Shown piece by piece: positions 11,069-21,322 of a DNA stretch of 64,000 nt. A program made the translations under genes and the position numbers. How positions within the stretch are numbered: the stretch's first letter is position 1; each line of letters starts with the position of its first letter. The notes below the pieces were generated by a model. It was not told the origin of the DNA, made no database searches, and saw nothing but the letters and a program-made list of their open reading frames with translations. Source of the DNA: Aspidiotus rigidus (taxonomy: Eukaryota > Arthropoda > Insecta > Hemiptera > Diaspididae); contig JAVHKY010000043.1 in NCBI GenBank assembly GCA_035079385.1, positions 558,001 to 622,000 on the forward strand, written 5' to 3'.

Positions 11069-12403
11069 ATGGTGAAGAAGAAGTTTCATGAACTTACTCG
11101 GGATCAACTCCGCGAGGAACTCCGGAATCGTAACCTCTCTGTTAGCGGAACCAAAAATGAATTAGCCGATCGTCTGGAAAAAGCATTCGAAGACTCGGGT
11201 TTGGACGTGGCCAATTTTGAATTTGAGGTTGACGAGGCTACTGGAAACCTTGGGACTGGTACGCCAACAAAGCAGTCTCCAGCCATAGATTTGAGTGCAA
11301 TGCTGCAAATGTTGACCGATACAATGGCTAAAAATTCAGAAGATCTGAAGACTGGGTTTACTGCAATGGAGGAGAAATTTGAACGGAACAAGAACGCAGT
11401 GGAGGAGAAACTCGAACGGAACAAGAACGCGATGGAGGAGAAGCTCGAACGGAATAAGGCAGAAATCTTTGATGGGCTCAGAGAGACTATCGATGTTGAG
11501 GTTAAACGCCAAATTGAACCAATCCAACATCAGGTTGAGGGAATCCAACAGGAATTTGGGCAACAATGGAAAATTATAGAGGAACGACTTCAAAGACTGG
11601 AAGGAAATCCAACAGTAAGCATGGTTGTGGATCCGCCAGGCGTTACTTTTTTCAGTTCTGGATCTAATGAAGGAAACATACCAGTTACGGAACCATCAAA
11701 GGCCAAAGTCAAAATACCAACATTTGATGGCGAGATCTCTTGGGAACTGTATAAATCACAGTTTGAAATTGCAGCTCAACTCAATGGATGGGATGACAAA
11801 GCCAAGGCTGGTAATTTGATTGTCAGCTTGAGAGGAGCTGCACTTCAGCTGTTGTCCAACATTGCCGAGGATGACAAGAAGAATTACCAAAAGTTGGTTG
11901 AGGTCCTTGAACAACGCTTTGGTCAAGCTCACTTGGCTCCCATCAGAAGAAGAGAACTGAAATACCGTCGACAGAACCGTGGAGAAAGCCTCCAAGCGTT
12001 TTCAAGCGAAATTCTAAAATTAACTCAACAAGCTTACCCAGAAGCTACTGTATCAGCCATTGAACAAACTGCATCTGAGGCATTTATTGATGGAATTTTT
12101 GACTGGGAGGTTCAGAGTCAAGTTCGGATGGCACGTTGCAAAACCTTGAAAGAAGCATTATCCTTTGCCCTGGAAGTAGAAGCTGCAAGAAAGGCGTCCC
12201 GTAGACAAGGTTCCACAGTTTTGAAGCAAACAAAGGTTGGACCAACTGGAGACAAACGTCGATGCTACCACTGTGATGAAGAGGGTCACATCAAGCCCAA
12301 TTGCCCTAAGTGGAAATCTCTGCAGAAGAAGGCGGAAAACTCCAACCTGGAGTTGCCAGGGGCCAACCAACTCCAGGGCCAAGCAGAAGGGCCCAAGAAA
12401 TAA
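11069..12403 (+). CDS. gag: Gag polyprotein with SAP domain and zinc knuckle
   Basis: 444 residues, the structural protein that packages element RNA in virus-like particles. Residues about 4-38 form a SAP-type helix-extended-loop-helix (ELTRDQLREELRNRNL..GTKNELADRL), normally a DNA-binding module. Residues about 100-180 are a charged coiled coil containing three tandem 11-residue repeats (EEKxERNKNA-like). Residues about 210-380 resemble the Ty3-type Gag capsid region (PTFDGE.SWELYKSQFE). A CCHC knuckle lies at C399-C402-H407-C412. The ATG at 11069 follows the PBS by 44 nt. The stop (TAA, 12401-12403) lies inside the pol overlap. Confidence 0.92.
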   Translation: MVKKKFHELTRDQLREELRNRNLSVSGTKNELADRLEKAFEDSGLDVANFEFEVDEATGNLGTGTPTKQSPAIDLSAMLQMLTDTMAKNSEDLKTGFTAMEEKFERNKNAVEEKLERNKNAMEEKLERNKAEIFDGLRETIDVEVKRQIEPIQHQVEGIQQEFGQQWKIIEERLQRLEGNPTVSMVVDPPGVTFFSSGSNEGNIPVTEPSKAKVKIPTFDGEISWELYKSQFEIAAQLNGWDDKAKAGNLIVSLRGAALQLLSNIAEDDKKNYQKLVEVLEQRFGQAHLAPIRRRELKYRRQNRGESLQAFSSEILKLTQQAYPEATVSAIEQTASEAFIDGIFDWEVQSQVRMARCKTLKEALSFALEVEAARKASRRQGSTVLKQTKVGPTGDKRRCYHCDEEGHIKPNCPKWKSLQKKAENSNLELPGANQLQGQAEGPKK

Positions 12404-15400
12404 GGATTTCCAAAATGCGCACTTCGAGTGAGAACGTCTATGTATCGGGATGGAATGATAGCATTGGACGCAATATAGACATGTGCGTGGACTGTGCTGC
12501 TACTGGTTCAGTTATCAAGACACAATTGGTCAAGGACATCCCAGGCCTATCCATTAATTGGAGAGAAAAGCACCGCCTCAGGACTGCCATGGGTGAACAA
12601 GCTTGGACCAAGGGTACTGTCCAGCTATCCATCAAGATTTCCTCAATGGTAATAACTGGAAAATTCATCCTTGCTGATATCGAGGATGACTGTATTCTGG
12701 GCCTGGATTTAATGCGAAAGTATGGGTTGATTATTGATCTGAAGTATGACCTTTTAAGAGGTCCCCGTGGAGATATGCCACTTTATGAGTTGGAAGCCAA
12801 GGATCGTCTCCTCCAGACCAAAGTTGAAGAAGAACTAAGTACTGTAGTCGATGAAGTGAAGAAAGATTTGGATTGTAAAACTATGTCGAGTTTCAATAAA
12901 TTTTTGGAAGATTACCAGAGCATTTTTGCTAAAGATGAAAATGACTTAGGGAGGACTTCTATAGTTCAACATCGCATAAACACTAGTGACGCGGCTCCAA
13001 TCAGGCAGCGACCCAGAAGAATGCCGTTTGCCAAGGAAGCAGAGATGAAACGTCAACTGGAAGAGATGCTGAAACCGGGAATTATAGAACCTTCCTCTAG
13101 TCCATGGGCTTCGCCAGTAACACTAGCACCAAAGAAAGATGGAACTTTAAGATTCTGCGTTGACTTCCGGAAGCTTAATGATGTTACTGTCAAAGACAGC
13201 TATCCCCTGCCAAGAATGGATGATCTTTTTGACATTTTAAGAGGAGCAAGATGGTTTTCGGTAATCGACATGAAGAGTGGCTTTTGGCAAGTGGAGGTGC
13301 ATCCAGATGATAAAGAGAAGACCGCGTTTTGTACCACTGGAGGATTATGGCAATTTAATGTCATGCCATTCGGTTTATGTAACGCACCAGCCACGTTTGA
13401 ACGCCTTGTGGAAAAGATTTTGAAAGATGTCATTGGAAAAATTTGCCTAGTGTACATGGATGACGTGATTGTCTTCAGCGAGACACCTGAAGAGCACATA
13501 GAACACCTGAGGATTGTTTTCCAAAAATTACAAGAAGCAGGTCTCAAACTTTCCTTAAAGAAGTGCTCATTATTCAAGAAAGAAGTCAGATACTTGGGCC
13601 ATATTGTTTCAGCTGACGGTTTGAAGACTGACCCAAGGAAAGTAGAAGCAATAACTCAATGGCCGACACCAAAGGATCGTACTGAAGTAAAAAGTTTCTT
13701 AAGTCTATGTTCATACTACAGAAGATTTGTAAAGAATTTTGCAAATATTGTGAAACCGTTGAACCGTTTAACTGAAAAAGAACATCCATTCAAATGGACC
13801 AGTGAATGTCAAGAGGCCTTCAACGAACTCAAGAAGAGAATGTGCTCCACGCCAGTACTAGCCTATCCAGATCCAACTAAAAGGTTTATTCTTGATACAG
13901 ATTGCAGTAATTTTGCTATGGGTGCCGTATTGTCGCAAGAATATGAATCAGGGGAGCGAGTCATTGCCTATTTTAGCAAGACCCTGAGTAAGACAGAACA
14001 GAATTATTGTGTGACCAGAAAAGAATTACTAGCCGTTATAAAATCAATGAAAAATTTCCACAAGTACCTGTATGGCCAGAAATTCTTGCTACGAACTGAT
14101 CATGCTGCTTTACAGTGGATAATGAATTTCAAAGAACCAGAAGGGCAGATGGCTAGATGGCTGCAATACCTGCAAACTTATACTTTTGAAATAATCCACC
14201 GGAGAGGAAAAAGTCATCAGAATGCTGATTCATTATCAAGAAGACCATGCTCAGAAGACTGTAGTCATTGTTGCAAACAAGAGAAGAAGGAAGTCTCAGT
14301 CAAAGCCATACAACTAAGTTCCAATGTGGATATGAAAAATGCTCAACAACAGGATAAAGATATTTCAGTCATCTTAGCCTGGAAGGAGAAAGGTGAACGA
14401 CCAATCTGGCAGGATATCAGCTCGCAGTCAGTAAATTTAAAGATCTTATGGTCACAATGGGACTCGCTTCAAGTAGAGAATGGAATTGTTTACCGGATCT
14501 GGGAAGCAACAGATGGCAGATCACACCGGCGTCAACTACTGATACCTGAAGCACTTGTTCCGGATGTCTTGAAGAGTGTTCATGATGACGCATCTGGTAG
14601 TCATCTTGGAATAACAAAAACATTGGCCAAGATTCGGGAACGGTTTTACTGGCCAGCCTGTAGAAGTGATATAGAGGATTGGATTCAATGTTGCAGAACA
14701 TGTAATGCCAGTAAGGGGCCCAATACTAGGGGCCGAGCTAAGATGCGAATCTACAATGTGGGATACCCTTTTGAACGGATTGCGGCAGATATCTCAGGAC
14801 CATTTCCAGAAACTGACCAAGGTAATCGTTATATTCTAGTGGTAGGAGATTATTTCAGCAAATGGATGGATGCTTACCCACTGCCAAATTGTGAAGCCGT
14901 CACTGTTGCAACAGCGCTGGTGGAAAACTGGATTTCAAGGTTTGGAGTACCTCTGGAGTTACACTCAGACCAGGGAAGAAACTTTGAATCCCAGGTATTT
15001 GGAGAAGTGGCTAGGCTGATGGGATTAAGGAAAACTCGTACAACACCACTCCACCCACAGTCTGATGGTATGGTCGAGAGGTTCAACAAAACAATAGACC
15101 AATTTCTATCCAAAGTAATTGATAGTGACCAGCGGAATTGGGACAAGCTACTTCCATTGTTCCTGCTAGCCTATCGGTCTTCAATCCATGAGAGCACCAA
15201 GGAAACACCTGCAAAAATCATTTTTGGAAGAGAACTTCGATTACCGTGTGATTTAGAGCTGGGCACCCCTCCACAGCCACCTCAAGAAGTCAAGCCATTT
15301 ACGCAAGAACTGAAGAACCGACTTAAGCAGGTACATGAGCTGGTCAGGGAAAATTTAGAAGTTGCTAGCGACCGGATGAAGGCACGCTATGACATCTGTG

Positions 15401-15627
15401 CAGATGAAACCAAGTTTGAACCACAGGATAGGGTGTGGTTCTACAACCCACAGAGAAGGAAAGGGAAGAACCCAAAATTACAGTGCAATTGGGAAGGACC
15501 TTGGACAGTCGTGAAGAGAATCAACGATGTCATCTATCGCATCCAACAGGACAGAAAGTTCAAAGTGGTCCACCGAAATAGACTAGCTGTATGGAGTCCG
15601 GCGTTTGAACGGGACGTTCAAAACTGA
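12310..15627 (+). CDS. pol: Pol polyprotein: protease, reverse transcriptase, RNase H, integrase
   Basis: A 1,105-codon open frame in the -1 register relative to gag, overlapping it by 94 nt (the frame opens after a TAA at 12307-12309). The first ATG is at 12415. In order: an aspartic protease motif DCAATGS near residue 60 with ILGLDL downstream; RT with YPLPRMDDL, DMKSGFWQV and the YMDD active site at residues 382-385; RNase H with TD at 529-531 and a TDHAAL block; an integrase HHCC finger (H758, H765, then CX2C); a DD35E core D827, D887, E923; and a C-terminal GPW module. The domain order RT-RH-IN is diagnostic of Ty3/gypsy. No frame break is seen and no chromodomain is obvious. Confidence 0.95.
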   Translation: MEISAEEGGKLQPGVARGQPTPGPSRRAQEIRISKMRTSSENVYVSGWNDSIGRNIDMCVDCAATGSVIKTQLVKDIPGLSINWREKHRLRTAMGEQAWTKGTVQLSIKISSMVITGKFILADIEDDCILGLDLMRKYGLIIDLKYDLLRGPRGDMPLYELEAKDRLLQTKVEEELSTVVDEVKKDLDCKTMSSFNKFLEDYQSIFAKDENDLGRTSIVQHRINTSDAAPIRQRPRRMPFAKEAEMKRQLEEMLKPGIIEPSSSPWASPVTLAPKKDGTLRFCVDFRKLNDVTVKDSYPLPRMDDLFDILRGARWFSVIDMKSGFWQVEVHPDDKEKTAFCTTGGLWQFNVMPFGLCNAPATFERLVEKILKDVIGKICLVYMDDVIVFSETPEEHIEHLRIVFQKLQEAGLKLSLKKCSLFKKEVRYLGHIVSADGLKTDPRKVEAITQWPTPKDRTEVKSFLSLCSYYRRFVKNFANIVKPLNRLTEKEHPFKWTSECQEAFNELKKRMCSTPVLAYPDPTKRFILDTDCSNFAMGAVLSQEYESGERVIAYFSKTLSKTEQNYCVTRKELLAVIKSMKNFHKYLYGQKFLLRTDHAALQWIMNFKEPEGQMARWLQYLQTYTFEIIHRRGKSHQNADSLSRRPCSEDCSHCCKQEKKEVSVKAIQLSSNVDMKNAQQQDKDISVILAWKEKGERPIWQDISSQSVNLKILWSQWDSLQVENGIVYRIWEATDGRSHRRQLLIPEALVPDVLKSVHDDASGSHLGITKTLAKIRERFYWPACRSDIEDWIQCCRTCNASKGPNTRGRAKMRIYNVGYPFERIAADISGPFPETDQGNRYILVVGDYFSKWMDAYPLPNCEAVTVATALVENWISRFGVPLELHSDQGRNFESQVFGEVARLMGLRKTRTTPLHPQSDGMVERFNKTIDQFLSKVIDSDQRNWDKLLPLFLLAYRSSIHESTKETPAKIIFGRELRLPCDLELGTPPQPPQEVKPFTQELKNRLKQVHELVRENLEVASDRMKARYDICADETKFEPQDRVWFYNPQRRKGKNPKLQCNWEGPWTVVKRINDVIYRIQQDRKFKVVHRNRLAVWSPAFERDVQN

Positions 15628-15636
15628 GGAGGGGAA
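15626..15636 (+). other. Polypurine tract
   Basis: GAGGAGGGGAA lies immediately upstream of the 3' LTR; this is the plus-strand primer site for gypsy reverse transcription. Confidence 0.85.
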
Positions 15637-16066
15637 AGTGTGGCGTTCTGCTATGAAGGCGCAAGCACCAAGCTTGCACATGCCGCTAAACTTTTAATAA
15701 TAGCAGACGCCGCAAGGAAGCGTACTTATCGCTTAACTACTTCGCCGAATACGCTTGAACAACCTAGAACGTGCTCGATTGATTGTAAGCACTCTTGCAT
15801 AACCTGTTTGCCGTTCTAGAAGAAATCTCGAGAATTCCGGAAATAAGGGTGAGACTATAAATAGCCGGCAGCAACCCGATAAAGCGATTCAGTTGTAATC
15901 TTAAAGCGATAGTTAACGTGTTCTCGTTCTTTAACGCGATTGTGTTACAGTTTAACGGTGTTTAGAAGTGTTGTACTTGCGGTACCAGTAATAAAGCTCG
16001 GTTTTCGTAATTGTTCTTTATTATTGGCGTCAAGAGATATTCGGTGACTGGTAGAACGTCACAACT
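15637..16066 (+). repeat. 3' LTR of the gypsy element
   Basis: 430 bp. Read side by side with 10578-11007 I see no difference, including the TATA box and AATAAA. It ends GTCACAACT before CCATGTTAATTTG. Confidence 0.95.
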
Positions 16067-16335
16067 CCATGTTAATTTGTCTCTAATTACGAGAAACAAA
16101 AAAAGTAAATAAATAATAATAATAAAATAAAATAAAATAAGATGAAAAAGAAAAAAAAAAAAAAAAAAAATTGCATAAAACAAAAAATAAAATAAAAAAT
16201 AAAATAAAATAGAAAGTGGCCGCGCACATACACACACACACACGCACACGAGCATGACCAGTCGTCTCAAAGACTCAACGCCAATTGAAATTCGGTAGCA
16301 CAGAAGTGCAACCGCAGAAGTATCACTGTATTCTT
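16067..16335. repeat. Low-complexity A-rich and CA-rich spacer
   Basis: A poly-A run near 16148-16170, AAAATA-type repeats and a short CA tract near 16228-16245. In minus orientation this is the 3' flank or UTR of the LINE at 16336-17830, into or beside which the gypsy element was inserted. Confidence 0.6.
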
Positions 16336-17830
16336 TCACAAAAACAGAATGTCCCGGCATGCCAATCGAAAATCATTGTCTGCCTGGGAGAGGATATCTA
16401 ATTCAACCTCCTGTGCCTTTCTCTCTAAATCGTTGTAAAGGGTACAAGCTCTTGTCAGATACGAATGCCTTAAGGGCCCTTTGTGTCGACTGTTTACATA
16501 AAAAGTCTCTACAAGTCTTGAGTTTGACCGTGGCACTCGCAAGCCAATCTCCCGGAGCAATGCAGAATCCTTGTTCCCGTGCAGTATATCATACAAATGG
16601 GTCAGCATTATGAGTTTGCGTCGACTTTCCAAAGACTGCATTTCAAAACCCTGCAATAATTCGTTATATTCGATTTCGAATGGATAATACGAGAGTATTT
16701 TCGAATATGTATACTTTAGAAACCGACGTTGTATACTCTCTAGTTTATCCGAATATTTCTTAAGAACAGGGTTCCACACTAACACTCCAAACTCCATATT
16801 CGATCGTACAAATGCGTAGAATAATATCAGAAAGGTGCGAATATCCCTGAAACCCTTAGTATTTCGCATCACGAAACCCTGCGCTTTCTTACTCTTGGAT
16901 ATTAATCGATTAAGATGCAGATCGAAGCGCAAACGGCGATCCATTATAACACCAAGATCACGTACTTGGTCAACGACGCGCAAACTCATTTCATTCATCG
17001 AGTAGTCGTACTCTATTACGTTCATCTTCTTACGAGTAAATGTCATCTTTTTACATTTTTCTATGTTGAATGGTAGGCAGTTTGCCTTGCTCCAGGAGAC
17101 TAACGCACCCAAGTCTGCTTGCAGTGCTGATGCATCATGCTCTGTCGTTACTGATTTAAACAAGTTTATGTCATCGGCATACAGAAGAATCTGTGAGGAG
17201 GATAGGACCCCTGTAATATCGTTTATAAAGAGAAGGAAGAGCAAGGGTCCCAGATTCGACCCCTGAGGAACACCGGACGGACAGTCAAACAAATCCGACT
17301 CATATCCTCCATATCCGACGTATTGAGACCTATTTTCTAAGTACGATGCGAAAAAATGTATAATTTTGTCCGAAAAGCCTAAAAAATCCATTTTTTGCAA
17401 TAATAGTCGGTGGTTAACTTTATCAAACGCTTTCTGGAAATCCGTATAAATCGTATCTACTTGTTCCCCCCTGGTAAATGATGCCATTATATATTCTGTG
17501 AAATTTATCAGGTTAGTGGTGACACTTCGTGATTTGAGGAAACCGTGCTGATAAGGAGACATACGTTGTTCAACTTGACTGTAAATTATTAGATGTATTG
17601 TAGACTCCATTATTTTAGCTGGGATTGATGACAAAGATATAGGTCTATGATTTCGGATATTATCATTGTCGTCACTTTTCCGGATTGGTGTAATCTTAGC
17701 GATTTTCCACATATCCGGGAAGGTATTGGATGTGATACTGAGATTGAATATATATGTGAGGGGTTCCACTAAAAATTCTTTACATCCCTTATAAATATAG
17801 GCTATAATGCAAAAACAACGATCATGCGGA
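16336..17830 (-). pseudogene. 5'-truncated LINE reverse transcriptase (Jockey/CR1-like)
   Basis: A 477-codon frame (complement of 16336-17769), extendable in frame to about 17830. RT motifs run in order: RNHRPISLSS, YQHGFLKSRS, DFQKAFDKVNH, SGVPQGSNLGPLLF, the catalytic LLYADDINLF, then the thumb and a C-terminal LINE region (NMEFGVLVWNP, LESIQRRFLKY). The apurinic endonuclease expected at the N-terminus is missing, so the insertion is 5'-truncated, although the retained reading frame is uninterrupted. Its 3' side meets the gypsy 3' LTR across a low-complexity spacer. Clade assignment among Jockey-like groups is tentative. Confidence 0.85.
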
Positions 17831-20586
17831 AAAGTATTAAATCAAGTCGAAAAACCTGTTCGGAAGAAAATCAGATCACTGTATTTGTTCTTTAATATCA
17901 ATTTTTAATGTAGAATTCAATAATAGGTAGTAATAATTTCCTGCAACAAGTTCTCAATTCTCAGATACGGCACATCACAATGCTTATTATCAATCAAAAG
18001 AATTGACGTATATGCACTCAATTGTGATAGTACCTACCTAGTGGTGCGTGATTACAAAGGTTCAGTACAAACAACATACTTACAACGAATTGCGCGGAAG
18101 ACCTCGTCTCGGTGATCGCCGTTTTTGCAGAACGCTAATTTAATTTTGTACGGCAAAATAGTTCTCCCGTTCACGTACGCTATCGCCTTTATACATATAA
18201 TACGATATGTGTTTTGTGCTATACATCTACGTTAAATAGGCATAATTATTATCAGTGTTGGTGTGACTGCTGGGATTACATTCAATCATCATCGTATTAT
18301 TTCTCATTCGCGGTATGCCAACCGAATTTAACTATGGATTAAGTTGTACGGGGGGGGGGATGTACGGGTTGTGATAGATTTTTCTGTATACTGGTCGGAA
18401 AAAGTCTGACAAACTGCAATCTCGGAGAAAGAAATTTATATAATACGTAGTTTATTTTTATTTTTTTCTCACTCTCCCTTTCTCCGTTCGTCCGAAGAGA
18501 TGTGTCTTCCCCCTGTCCTTCTCTTTCTTTCTCCCTCTCTCTCCAGCAATAAAAAATACTGTTAATAAAAGTACTTCATTTGTACAATTTTACAAAGCAC
18601 GCAATATGAATAAATTTCAGAAGATTTCAAAAATCAGCCTCCACAGTTCATTCAATGTTGGTAAAATGATTGCGCGTAAGCGATAGATTGAAAAAATAAC
18701 CATGTATTATTTCTTTTTGTGCAATTTGATATTTTCCAAACACTTTCAGAAAACAATAACTTACAGAACAGTGTGGAAGTGTGAGCACAAAAAAGAGTGC
18801 TGACGACCGGCACCTACATTGGCTATTTTCAATTCGACCTCATGGGGCATTACTTATTTGTTGGTGTACCTATTTATTTTTTGATCGAGACAAATAAATG
18901 AACTATACGTATTTATGAGCTGATGGAGGAATTTCTGATGAATAATAAAGAGGTTTTCCTTGGGAGATAATTATCTACCTTGCCTTGATATACGGTAGAA
19001 TGGTCCTAATTATGATGGAATAGAAAATTATGTTTCACGAAAGACTTTGGAGGCAATTAGGATTTAAACTTAGAGTTTCATAAGTTGGTAGCCCTACGAA
19101 AAATTTGAGTGATCGCGTAGCGTCAACCATAAGGAGACAGCAAAATGTGAACGTTTTTTACAAGAATTTAAGAGTGTTTTATGAAAATATACAATTAATT
19201 TTTCTCCAAATCAAATTGATAAATAGATTTTTTACTCTCTCGCGACAAATCAAAACTTGCCGTTTTCCCGTATAAAAATATACGTGATCACTCAAATATT
19301 TGCCTGCGCGCAGAAAGAGAGGAGTGATTTTGTAGCGCGCTCTAGTGCAGGTTTAAATTCCAATGAAGAAAAAGATCATCTATATGAAATATTGCGTGTT
19401 TGTAACCGTTCGAGTCAAATTCTGTTTTGTTAATGGAATCTTTTGCCGTCCATTTCTTAAATTCCCTTGCGATTGCTTATCATCATTATAAAAGCAAGCA
19501 CGCGATCCATCTTTTATGAAAGTGACCTCTAAAAGCCTTAAGCTTTTCTAGTTGTGGCTTTGTCCACTTGCCTACTCTAACACTTTGGTTTCAACACAAT
19601 CTCAGTATACTAATCAGTTTAGTACAGTTAGCTAAACAAGAGAGCTTCAACGTATTATTTCGAGATGAAATGAAACGATGGAACTGCTGTAGCTGCTGCT
19701 AAATGTAATGTCCCTGGAGCTTGCTTCTGGCTAAATTTGACGTGAATTTGCTTTTAACGCCTTTGGTACTCATAAATATATTTAAGCTACTCTTAGACTA
19801 ATATTCGAATTCATACGCGCGAGTCTTTTTTTATTACTTATTACACTTTTCATTTGCTACCATCAGCCGGTTCCATGCGATTACTAACAACAATGAGTAA
19901 ACAAAACAGAATACCTAAGCGACAAAAATCAGCAATGAGGAAAAAGGGATAAGGATATTTCAATTACCCATTTGCTCCATTTAGTCAAAACGTTCGCGCA
20001 GATAGGTACTAAATATTCATCTTGCCTTTATTCCCAATTGTGATTTTAAGCTTCATTTTTTTCATTTTTAACATTTTTTTTTGACTCGAACGCCTTACCT
20101 TAAGAATTACCTACTGTTTTCTCTATCAACGTACGGTAACCGAACTCGAACTTGTTATAGGTAGTATGCTTAATAAGTTTTGCCTCACTTCAATAACGTA
20201 AAGGGAATCTTATGTTTTTTGTTTTTTTTTTTCACAATTACTCGCCTTACCTAGAAATTATTATGCAGCATAGATTAAATTGCAGAAGATGAAATAAACA
20301 AATAAAAAAAGCTCACGTAGCAGCGTAAGCATCAGTGTTTTTCCAATAATTTGCCATAAAATAATTTACTCGTGGCCCCCATATCTAAACTTCATTGTTT
20401 CTAGGTTATGAGCTGATTGTGATAATAATAATGTCAGGTACCTATTCCACTTAATCTTCGATTATTCAATTCGCGCATTTCTAATATTTTTAATACTTTT
20501 ATAATTTTTTTCAAATATAGGTATTCATGGGAAATACCTATAACTCAAAAATGAGTTGATTGATAGCTTTCTCTCCCTGTATGTAG
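17831..20586. other. Intergenic, AT-rich
   Basis: No coding frame, RNA gene or bounded element recognised. A G-run (GGGGGGGGGGA near 18350), pyrimidine-rich CT stretches near 18480-18545 and short GGTACC-type motifs occur. Confidence 0.5.
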
Positions 20587-20830
20587 ATTTGAAGAATACT
20601 TTATTACGGCTTTTTTTCCTCACAATTTTAACACACATACACCATACATGTACAGAAAAAAACAACGCGTTTCGAACGTCTTTGTTCTTCATCAGGTTTA
20701 TTAGATAAACCACATCTAAACCTGATGAAGAACAAAGACGTTCGAAACGCGTCGTTTTTTTCTGTACATGTATGGTGTATGTGTGTTAAAATTGTGAGGA
20801 AAAAAAGTCGTAATAAAGTATTCTTCAAAT
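20587..20830. mobile_element. Palindrome of two Penelope-type 3' ends (114-bp arms, 16-bp spacer)
   Basis: Left arm 20587-20700 and right arm 20717-20830 are inverted copies with two visible mismatches. Each arm, read outward from the centre, contains AAAC, CTGATGA, a short stem, GAAACGCGT, a T-run, a GT-rich stretch, then CGTAATAAAG. It matches the short insert at 2973-3115. The outermost bases (ATTTGAAGAATA and its complement) also pair, so there is no conventional direct TSD. Frames across this region are shadows of the palindrome. Confidence 0.8.
20718..20757 (+). ncRNA. Hammerhead-ribozyme-like motif (right arm)
   Basis: Stem I AAAC (20718-20721) pairs with GTTT (20754-20757). The core CTGATGA lies at 20722-20728, stem II GAAC/GTTC at 20730-20733 and 20740-20743, GAAA at 20744-20747, and a self-complementary stem III ACGCGT ends in GTC at 20751-20753. 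All invariant core positions are present; one unpaired A sits before stem II. The left arm carries the mirror copy with GTT instead of GTC. Hammerhead motifs in Penelope-like elements are established knowledge; activity here is inferred. Confidence 0.6.
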
Positions 20831-21322
20831 GTTGAAAATTTTCTGACGAAAAAGCTTTTAATCGTAATCGTGTATGTAGATTAAACTCTATAAATAGAAG
20901 CACGGAATATTGCTTTATTAAAATTAAATTATAAAACTTAAGTGATTCAAAAGAATCTCAAAGTATTAACCTGACTGTCCATTCCCAAGAACATAGTGAG
21001 ATATCTGAAGTTGATAATGACGAAAATGAAAATATAAATGACGAAAATTGAAATGGCCAATAAAACTTCTACTTTATTATTGTCTTTATCAAAATTTCAT
21101 TACTTCCCAGTATTTAGGGTACGAGCCAATTGCGATAACGTAGAAAGAAAAATGCTATGCATACCTATTTGTACATAACGCAGTCATTATAAAATACACG
21201 GCTAATTATTCAATAAATCGCTTACACGCAACGTTTGTTTAACGTACCCAATAAACATCAAATTTTTGCAATCATGTAGGTAGGTACTTGTATGACTGGT
21301 AATGAAAAGTTTTTACAGCCAA
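20831..21322. other. Intergenic, no feature seen
   Basis: AT-rich sequence without a supported gene or repeat boundary. Confidence 0.45.

Larger units (their letters stand above)
10578..16066 (+). mobile_element. Complete Ty3/gypsy LTR retrotransposon, 5,489 bp
   Basis: The order is 430-bp LTR, primer-binding site, gag, pol in the -1 frame, polypurine tract, 430-bp LTR. The LTRs read as identical base for base, both ORFs are open and all catalytic motifs are present, so this is a very young and potentially active copy. There is no env-like third ORF. The terminal bases are AGT...ACT. The 5' flank (AAGAG) and 3' flank (CCATG) do not match, so no TSD is visible. Gag carries an N-terminal SAP domain, which is unusual for gypsy Gag. 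The tRNA-Leu primer site and lack of env would suit Mag/SURL-like lineages, but clade assignment needs a tree. Confidence 0.95.

Noticed and set aside
11104..15146. Numerous 60-125-codon frames on the minus strand and in other plus frames
   Set aside because: They are shadows of the gag and pol genes, which account for the codon structure here.
20525..20903. Minus-strand frames across the palindrome
   Set aside because: Explained by the inverted Penelope ends; they cross T-runs and have no protein features.
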